Part shown: positions 56,810 to 64,000 of the stretch, piece by piece
Layout: every line of letters begins with the position of its first letter
Position numbering within the stretch: position 1 is the stretch's first letter
NCBI RefSeq assembly: GCF_943734655.1
Contig: NC_071355.1
Coordinates: forward strand, 94,681,449-94,745,448
Origin: Sabethes cyaneus
Taxonomy: Eukaryota > Arthropoda > Insecta > Diptera > Culicidae
DNA length: 64,000 bases
Direction of reading: 5' to 3'
Translations under genes and position numbers: made by a program
Notes under the pieces: model-generated
The model's database searches: none
What the model was told of the DNA's origin: nothing
Seen by the model: the letters and a program-made list of their open reading frames with translations, nothing else

Positions 56810-57780
56810 ATCCTTAAGCATCTGGGCTGAAGTGCAGTCTATCCCAGGTACACTCTTGGATGTCATCCTCGTGATTGCCGCTTCAATTTCGTTTAGCAAT
56901 GGCGCCTCGGAATTTACGCGATTAATGCGACGAACTATGGGCGCCATGGGATGCTGGTTTTGTTGGTCTCTGGCATAAGAGGAACTCGAATAAGTTGTTC
57001 AAAGTGTTCAGTACTCTGTTCTTCAGCTGATTCTTAGCATTCATCCTGGTACTAATAAGGCGGCGGAAATGACGTACAACGTACAGGTGGATATCACCAT
57101 CAGGGGCCTAGTTTTCTGATGAGGAGTTAGTCCAGGCTCTCTTGTCCTATATAAATGTGAAAAGCAGCCCTTTCCAGTTCAGCGTACCGCTGATGGGTTT
57201 AGCCGCGCTAGTCTGCGCTCGTTCAATGCCGACTTTCGCCTCTCTCCATTAATCGGTTATCCTCTCAGATTCATCCAAAATCCACTCCCTCTGGTCTTTG
57301 CATACTTTACCGAAGGTCTCGTCACTAGTCGTCGCGATAAAAGCGTATTTGCTGCCGACGCGTTGTTCTTCAACAGTTGTTGCTCCAAGACTCGGGATTC
57401 AAATTGCTCGACATAGGCTCTTTTTACCTCAGGATTCTCCAGCTGGCGGACGTCGTAACCCTACTTCTTCCTCCCACCGTCGGTGGTAGGATGAAGTATG
57501 GTTCACAACGTTATCTCAGGAAAAACAAGGTGATGGTCGATTGTAATATCAGCACTGTGTTTGTTGCGTAGAAAAAGATCAAGAAGGCTCCTTCAACTTT
57601 CTGGTGATGCAGATGTGATCAATATCTGTTTTCTGTTTGGGAAACGCGGGAAACCCATGTTGAAACCCACGTATGCTGGTCGATGGAGAAAGAGCGATCC
57701 ACCAATCACCATGGAAACAACTCCCCGCTCCCCCGACAAAACTCTGTAATCTCTCCTAGGTTATGGCGTAATGCGGCGCG
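56810..57780 (-). pseudogene. RTE-like LINE, endonuclease-RT linker remnant
   Basis: The - strand contains, from high to low coordinates, QIDHICITRKL-like sequence (end of the AP endonuclease), a RRPPAGES*GKKSLCRAI-like linker with VEQFESRVLE-like pieces, and near 56815-56910 the clear block LLNEIEAAITRMTSKSVPGI then DCTSAQMLKDDS. The last corresponds to EIExAIxxMKSxKAPGIDxISAEMLK at the start of LINE reverse transcriptases. Many stops and shifts are present. It probably belongs to the same group as 23347 and 62776, though those copies cover a later part of the protein. Confidence 0.65.
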
Positions 57781-57789
57781 CTCAAGGTT

Positions 57790-60700
57790 CGCGTTGTTTC
57801 CACCAATCATTTTTGAAGAAATATTCAAGGAACAATTATCTATGATTTAGTTTTTATGTATAACAAACCTCTCTCGGATTTATTCGTATTTCAATCGGTT
57901 CGATGCTTGCCTTCAAAATTACGAGTTTCTTACGCCCGTCAATTTTTGACGGTACAATTCCTTCATTGTTTAAAAACAATCATGACACAATATACCCGCT
58001 TCGGTTAACCTCAGTATAGTTTCGTCATGGATTGCAACTTAATGAGGGGCACGCTTCGTTACGTTACGTTTCGTTGCTAAGAAATTTCCTCCAATTTTCT
58101 GATAGAGGAGAAAAAATCAAGCTCCGCTTGCTACCACCAGCAAACAATGGCTCTAAACCGCGATCAGCTTTTATTTCGATGATTCCTGCGCGATGATCTG
58201 ATCGCATCGCTGCAAGTTGCACGTGCTGTATGGTCGGATTTGGAAAATTTTACAACACAAACTAATGGCAGCATAATAGCGTCAAATTAATCCACGTAAC
58301 ATAGCGAGTCGTCGTGCCGCGCGGTCAGAAGAAAATCAAACTTCTCTCGAGGGAAATAATACGAAAGGTATAAATAGTAACCATAATTGAGTGTAATTTT
58401 CAGGTACTTCATTTTTTATGGCGATCATTGGTTCGTGTTTTTTTCTCTTTTTTCACTGACTCCAGACGGTAGCATATAATTCACGTGGCCATAGGACGGG
58501 TGCGATCAGCAAAGATTGAAGTTAAATACTCCCCAGTAGTGCATTTACGCATGGAAACCCAGTGAACTGGAGAACAGCAACAAAAAATACTGGGGAAAAA
58601 TAAACAAGCCGTGATCACTGGAGGTTTAGTGTAACAAGGAAAAGTGAAATTGAAAAATTATTGCAAATAATTGAAACATTTTGCCCTTCCCATTTTTGGG
58701 CAACGATATTTTGTATTTTTCTCGCTATTCGGTAAAAATAACCCTAATTACAAGCCAATCGAAAATAAACACTGAACGTTTAAAAACAATTGCAATGTTT
58801 CTCGAAACGCAGCCTCTGAGGTTTCAAGTTATTGGCTACTTACTGTAATAGCGGGTATAACTGTCCGGAGTAACGGGTGTTTAAGACGGACGATCTTAAT
58901 GGGAAATGCCTTTGACTGAGCTTTTTTTTTTATTTTTCAACCGATCTCTCGAATTATAATCATCTTCAACTTGATAGTCATACTCATAGCGTTTGACATT
59001 TTGACATAGTTAATACCAATCAAATGGAAAAGATCCCAAAACGTTGTGAAAGCTAGTCACACAAATAAGAAACAAACAAACCATAAAATTAAATTATTTT
59101 TTCCTCTCTTAGTTCACAGGTTTAATGAACATGTCCGCGTAATAGACTAATGATGTGTAATATAAAGTAACCAAATCAACTAGCTGGCAGGGAACCAATT
59201 GATTCATGCATAATTTCTTTTGTATATAGAGTATATCACAAATTATTCTCATTAATCTTGGTGCTACAATTTCGATGTAAAGTTATTCCAGCTTCTCCCC
59301 CTCAGATTAGTTAGCAGAATATTTTCTATCCATCTGCCCGAAGCAGGAAGGGTTACGCTCGCATAACCCCTTTGCCCGTGTTGTCCGGGTTTTCCCGCCA
59401 TTTCGTGATGCCAACCCGTCGTCCGGAGCCACTTGAATGTAATATCGCCGAGCCTCGCTTGGTTTCAACTTAATTTCCGGCGATCAAACACCAACGTCGT
59501 CTTGGCGGATAATTGTTCTCAAGTGTCCTTGACAAATTTACTCTCGAGAAGAGCAATCGAGTCGACTAACTACGCGCCTCTTTAGCGTCACGTACTTCAG
59601 CGTTAAACATTGTTTTGATACTTTTCAATTAGATTCGCAATCGACTCATTGGGGATTGGTTTGCCGCGGGGAATTGAATTTCTCGTGGGAATATTTGTAC
59701 CACAATCGGCGACAATTTCGTTTCATCTCTTGAAGTTTCTCCGTCTGAGTCCTCAGGTGGCAATTGAATCGATGCATTTGTACCTATGTAGTATGTATAA
59801 GACCGGGAGCTCTCTGCGATGAGAAACCTTCGAAAAACATCGTTTCAGATAATTGTTCATAATTCTTCACCGAATAGAGCCATCAATCCAAGTTGTGCTG
59901 CGAGCCGAGAAGTGGTCGATCATGGCGAACGAGTAAGACGAACAAAACGAAACCAAAGGCAGATTACAAACAGTCAGCATCTGTACTAATGTATATATTA
60001 ATATCAAGCATGTCAAATCGGTTTAACGCTTTCAGTTTTCATCTCCCACAGTTTGATTTATGATACAACAGGGACGTTTGCGTGATTTCGTAGCTCTCAC
60101 CCGTTTCGTAGACAATGTCTGTTGTTGCCTTGACCGGCTTGCTGCTCGCGCCTTTCGGTAGGTATAATATATATCTACGTTCCATGGTTTTGAGGGTTTT
60201 TATTAACACCTACTTTGCGGTAATTATTTTGTGCCTGGAGCTTTCTCAACTACGCAAAAGCTTCGACATCCACATTTGCTGTACGGGACAGAACACTTAT
60301 CATTCCTGCAGTCCGATTGTTCATTCAATATCATTTCGATAACATCATCATTCCGAAACAGGTTTCACACCAGTAACACCGTTCGAAATTTATTACAAGT
60401 AAACTATTTTCAATAGTAGCGTAAGATGGAACATCATATTTTAAGACTTTAATATTGTTTTAAATGTTTATTAACAATTGTTAAAGTCCATTTCGACAGT
60501 AAATGAAAGTATATTTTAATTCGCCAATCGATCTAGGCTTCAAATGATTTCGACTTTAAACCACTTTTATATTTACTTAATCATTGATCAAATTCTTTTG
60601 AATTGAAATTGAAATTGAAACATGGGCTTAAAATTATATATTTCTTGATTCTGGCTTCCGAATTGATAAAACATCTCAGACAAAAGCATAAAATAATAAG

Positions 60701-62700
60701 CATTGCTAATTTGATTGTGATCAGTTGGGTTGAGTGTCATCAGTTCAATGTCTCCATTCACATGTGACGAGTCAGGCTATCATCGAAAGAAAAAAAAAAC
60801 ATTCGGCATCAAAACCCAAATTCCAATCCGTTCTTCTGGCGGCGTCCGACACGTACCACACGGCCCGGCTGTCCGGCCGGCCGGTAAATTGGTCGGCTGT
60901 CCGGTATCATAGAACTCATCGCCAGTCGCTAATTGCTCAATCATTGTACAATTTCGCATTGATACTTTTCTCCTTGAAGTGCTCACTAAGCCCGTGGTGA
61001 CCGATCAGCATGACATCGCCGGGCAGCAACAACACACGGATGACTTCATCTCGGCAGCAGAATGCTTTTTTTCCTCCAACTTCGTAGAGCTACAGCTTCT
61101 GCTGTACGCCGTCGTCGCCGTCGGTGTAATCAAAAAGCCTTCTCACATCCAGGTAATTATTTACCGTCGCGGGATGTCATACGAAATACGCGACAATCGG
61201 ACATTCCAAGCTTTTGTTTGAAGTTTGCTTCCGGTGGATCTGGCGGTAGGGAGCGGGGCGTCTTCAATTACACGGTAAAATGTGCCAGGTTTCGATCACT
61301 TCAACTCAAGTTACGGAAAATTGTACCGTCTTGTCGAGGTAAACCGAGGAGATGTGTGTTTTGTGATTGAGGAAATATTCGTATAGCTGAATTTTACAAA
61401 TGGTTGTGCCAAATTATCTCTTATCAAATGTATGATTTATGGTTCAATGAATGATTATATGAACAAGTCGTTAAATTAATATCAATCAGTAAATTGTGGA
61501 TTATTTGTGGAAAAATATGGGCGTGAAAGTGTAATACTCAAGCATTGTGGCTACAATTATACGCCCCTTGTAAATTTTGTTTACAAAGTAGAGATATCTA
61601 TCGAGTAAGATACAGAAAGTCTGGCAGCTGTTCGTTTTCGATGATGTGCTCGGTTTTATAGAAAATTTACCGTGTTTAAAACACAATATTTATTTATGTG
61701 GTTTGTGCGAATTTGGTGTTTTGTGTTGTTGGCTCACTGAGATATTGCTGGTATTTACTATTTGACGAGGGATAAGTACATGTTAAGAAGTTAAAGTCGT
61801 TTCCAATCATATGTCGAAGAGTCTTTAATAAAAATTGGCGAGATGTAAATTGTTTACGTTGAGAATATCGATATTTATTGATGAATAGTTGGCGCTACGG
61901 AAAACATGAGGTTTTTATGTTTAAGGGCTTCAGAGACCATCTATGTATAATAAGAAAAACACAAACATTCGAGACACATACAATAATGGTATTGGAGTAT
62001 GCTTACATCCGGGATCTATTCACTCAAAGCACTTTCTGAGTTACTAAAGTTAATTGCTGAGCGAATTAAGCCTTGAAATGTGAAGAAAATTTCAAACTCA
62101 AAAAATTCAAATAGGTATAGCTGATGAATATTATACCAATATCAGCTTTATTGTTTATTGAGCAACTAAGTAAATTCGATGAGCGCACACGTAGCACCAC
62201 CAATTGTGTTATTCGAGGAATTGATGTATTAGTGCTATGGCTATAGCTTGTTGCCTGCTGGAAATAGAGTGCACGAGGGAGAAAATAGAATAGCAGGCTT
62301 AAAATAGTCGCCGCAACCTCCTCATTTATAGCACCTATAATTCAAATTTGAAAGCATTTTATTAATACTAAAATCCTCTCAGATATTCTTTAAATGTTAT
62401 CAAACCAATTGATATGAAAAACTTGTCTCGAAGAAATAGAGTATCAATATAATTAATATTATTCAGGTTGCCGCCTAATAGTCCATAGGTCAAAATAGGT
62501 CTTCTGCCCTTAATAATCGTCGTTCTGTCAAGTTTCGTTATAGGTTGAATCACATGATTTTAGGCATTTTCAACTGATTACAGAACTTTCATCAGCAACT
62601 ACCGTCCTTTTATTTATTGTTTACGTATTGACATATACTTTCCAAAAGATAGGAGTTACCAGGGGCAGGTCATTTCTTTCACAACCAATTACGAAGCATA
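57790..62700. other. Unannotated interval, candidate unique DNA
   Basis: I found no exon, RNA gene or transposon end I could support. The part 59280-59960 is less AT-rich and free of recognisable repeats. GC-rich stretches occur at 60830-60910 and 61060-61140; the frame at 60979-61221 ends near a CCAG|GTAATT donor-like site, but its protein is not recognisable and has no matching acceptor. If the optix C-terminal exon lies in the window, I could not see it here. Confidence 0.35.
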
Positions 62701-62729
62701 GAATTGCATGAATATTTTTTTTGTTTCAT

Positions 62730-62775
62730 TAGAATATTCGAATATTCGAATAATTTTTAATCGAATACTGCCAGC
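62730..62775. repeat. Fragment of the ATTCGATTAA-type repeat
   Basis: ATTCGAATATTCGAATAATT followed by TTTAATCGAATACTGCCAGC matches 28385-28425. The match stops exactly where the LINE tail at 62776 begins, so the LINE inserted into this repeat. Confidence 0.6.
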
Positions 62776-64000
62776 TTACTAACTTACTTAAGTGGCTTAC
62801 CGTCCTAAGACAAAACCTGTTGAACAAGATTTCTCCAGTTAACTCGGTTGTGGGCTACTGCTCTTCAGTTCCTCGGACACCGAGTACTCTCCGCCTGATC
62901 TCACTCCACCTGGTCTAACCATCTTGCTCGATGCGCTCCTGGCCGTCTTGTTCCTACCGGATTAGAGGCAAACAACATCTTTGCAGGGTAGTTGTGCGGT
63001 ATTCTTGCAACATGCCGCTACATGCAACATCGTATTCGTCCAGTTTTAACCACCTTTTGGTCCCCATAGAGCTGTGCGAGTTTCATCCTCCGTCTCCATA
63101 CTCCGTTCTCCTGTACGCCGCCGAATATCGTTCTTAGCACTCGCCTTTCGAAAACTCCGAACACCTGCAGGTCCTCCTCGAGCCTTATCCATGTTTCATG
63201 TCCGTAGACAACAACCGGTCTTGTCAGGGCACACTTTGTACGGGGTTTAGTGTGCTCGACCGCAATTGCGTGTGAAGCCCATAGTAAGCACGACTTCCGC
63301 TGATAACACGCCTCCGAATCTCGGCTGATAGCATTGTCCGCCGTTACCAGTGAGCCAAGATAGACAAATTCGTCAGCAACCTCAAACTCATTGCCGTTGA
63401 TCATTAAACTACTGCATAAGCGGCGTCGGTCGACCTCAGTTCCGCTGTTCAGCTTGTACTTTGTTTTAGAAGACGTATTTACCTTTAACCTAATCTTTTC
63501 TGCTACGCACTTTAGTCTGGTGTACTGTTCAGACACCGCCACAGATGTTCTGTCGATAATATCCATGTCATCGACAAAGCAGACGAATTGACTAGATTTG
63601 TTGAAGATCATGCCCCGGGTATTGATATTCGCTCGGTTCATAGCACCTTGCAGCGCTATGTTAAACAGCAGGCATGAGAGACCGTCACCTTGACGAAGCC
63701 CTCTGTGTGATTCGAATGAACTTGACAATCCACCCGAAATCTGAACACAGCTCTGTGTATCATCCATTGTAGATTGAATCAATTCTATAAGCTTCTTAGG
63801 GAAACTGTTCTCGTTCATACTTCTTTGCGGTCGATGGTATCATTTGCGGCTTTGAAGTCAACGCAAAAATGGTGCGTGGGAACTCTGATTTACGGCCCTT
63901 TTGGAAGATCTACCGCAGTGTAAATATTTGATCCGTTGTAGACCGACCTTCAACAAAACCGGCTTGATAAGTTTCCACAAATTCATCGGCGGAAAATGAT
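62776..64000 (-). mobile_element. RTE-like LINE, 3' part, running off the window
   Basis: This is the 3' end of a non-LTR element on the - strand, ending in an (AAGT)n tail at 62776-62792 (TTACTAACTTACTTAAG on +). The segment after the main open frame (62800-63017) encodes, with a frameshift, ASNPVG.RR.GA.RARWLDQVE-like sequence, the usual C-terminal end of this LINE group. The 5' portion (63818-64000) repeats the FVDFKAAYDTIDR region seen at 23990 and continues beyond the window. Confidence 0.8.
63018..63818 (-). CDS. LINE reverse transcriptase (RTE-like), 266-codon open segment
   Basis: It would copy LINE RNA into DNA at a nicked target. Visible blocks in order are PKKLIELIQSTMDDTQSCVQ; GLRQGDGLSCLLFNIALQGA (motif B'); FVCFVDDMDIIDRTSVAVSE (palm motif, FVDD where FADD is usual, both Asp kept); VNTSSKTKYKLNSGTEVDRR; NEFEVADEFVYLGSLVTADN; TRPVVVYGHETWIRLEEDLQ; VFERRVLRTIFGGVQENGVW; and RRRMKLAQLYGDQK. 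About 20 residues are missing after ISRDSEACYQ, where the usual RRIxxGxRAYYGL block should be, and the frame ends early at GRIRCCM. The Met start is internal to a longer protein (RT motifs 1-3 lie upstream). A dead but fairly young copy. Confidence 0.8.
   Translation of the reverse strand: MNENSFPKKLIELIQSTMDDTQSCVQISGGLSSSFESHRGLRQGDGLSCLLFNIALQGAMNRANINTRGMIFNKSSQFVCFVDDMDIIDRTSVAVSEQYTRLKCVAEKIRLKVNTSSKTKYKLNSGTEVDRRRLCSSLMINGNEFEVADEFVYLGSLVTADNAISRDSEACYQRKSCLLWASHAIAVEHTKPRTKCALTRPVVVYGHETWIRLEEDLQVFGVFERRVLRTIFGGVQENGVWRRRMKLAQLYGDQKVVKTGRIRCCM

Noticed and set aside
60830..61220. GC-rich segment as the optix last exon
   Set aside because: No acceptor restores the phase-2 frame, and the protein lacks any Six3/6 C-terminal feature.

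Overview
The window is AT-rich, intron-rich, transposon-dense insect DNA. A culicine mosquito (Aedes-like) is the best guess: the repeats are tRNA-derived SINEs, Jockey-type and RTE-like LINEs, mariner, DD37D-like and DD37E-like transposase fossils, and many short TA-flanked inverted-repeat elements. That attribution is inference from the type of repeats, not from a database match.

The one securely recognised host gene is optix (Six3/6 class) on the + strand. Three coding exons are visible: 12838-13124, 29024-29142 and 30427-30676. They splice in phase and give 218 complete codons: a short Pro-rich N-terminus, the full SIX domain and the full homeodomain. The reading frame leaves through a consensus donor at 30677, so a C-terminal exon must follow. 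I could not recognise it in the remaining 33 kb, so the gene is incomplete here. Intron 1 is 15.9 kb and intron 2 is 1.3 kb.

Layout. 1-12.2 kb is upstream sequence that is mostly repeats, including a four-level nest of transposons at about 5.68-7.97 kb and a Jockey-type LINE remnant at 8.2-9.2 kb. 12.2-13.1 kb is the presumed 5' UTR and exon 1 of optix. 13.1-29.0 kb is intron 1, which holds inverted-repeat elements, two pairs of inverted dispersed repeats, a 350-bp hairpin element, a truncated RTE-like LINE, a 12-bp-unit minisatellite, a tRNA-SINE and a 0.95-kb transposon with 29-bp perfect terminal repeats. 29.0-30.7 kb holds exons 2 and 3. 30.7-48.4 kb is optix intron 3 or downstream flank, with a LINE fragment and a run of non-autonomous DNA transposons at 35.0, 38.1 and 39.1 kb. 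At 48.47-49.74 kb on the - strand there is an unidentified spliced gene candidate. 50-57.8 kb contains decayed transposases, a TTAA-flanked piggyBac-like element and LINE debris. 57.8-62.7 kb has little that can be named. 62.78 kb to the end is the 3' part of an RTE-like LINE on the - strand, running off the window.

No rRNA, functional tRNA, CRISPR or bacterial-type operon is present. Most open frames outside the listed features look like chance frames in AT-rich DNA.
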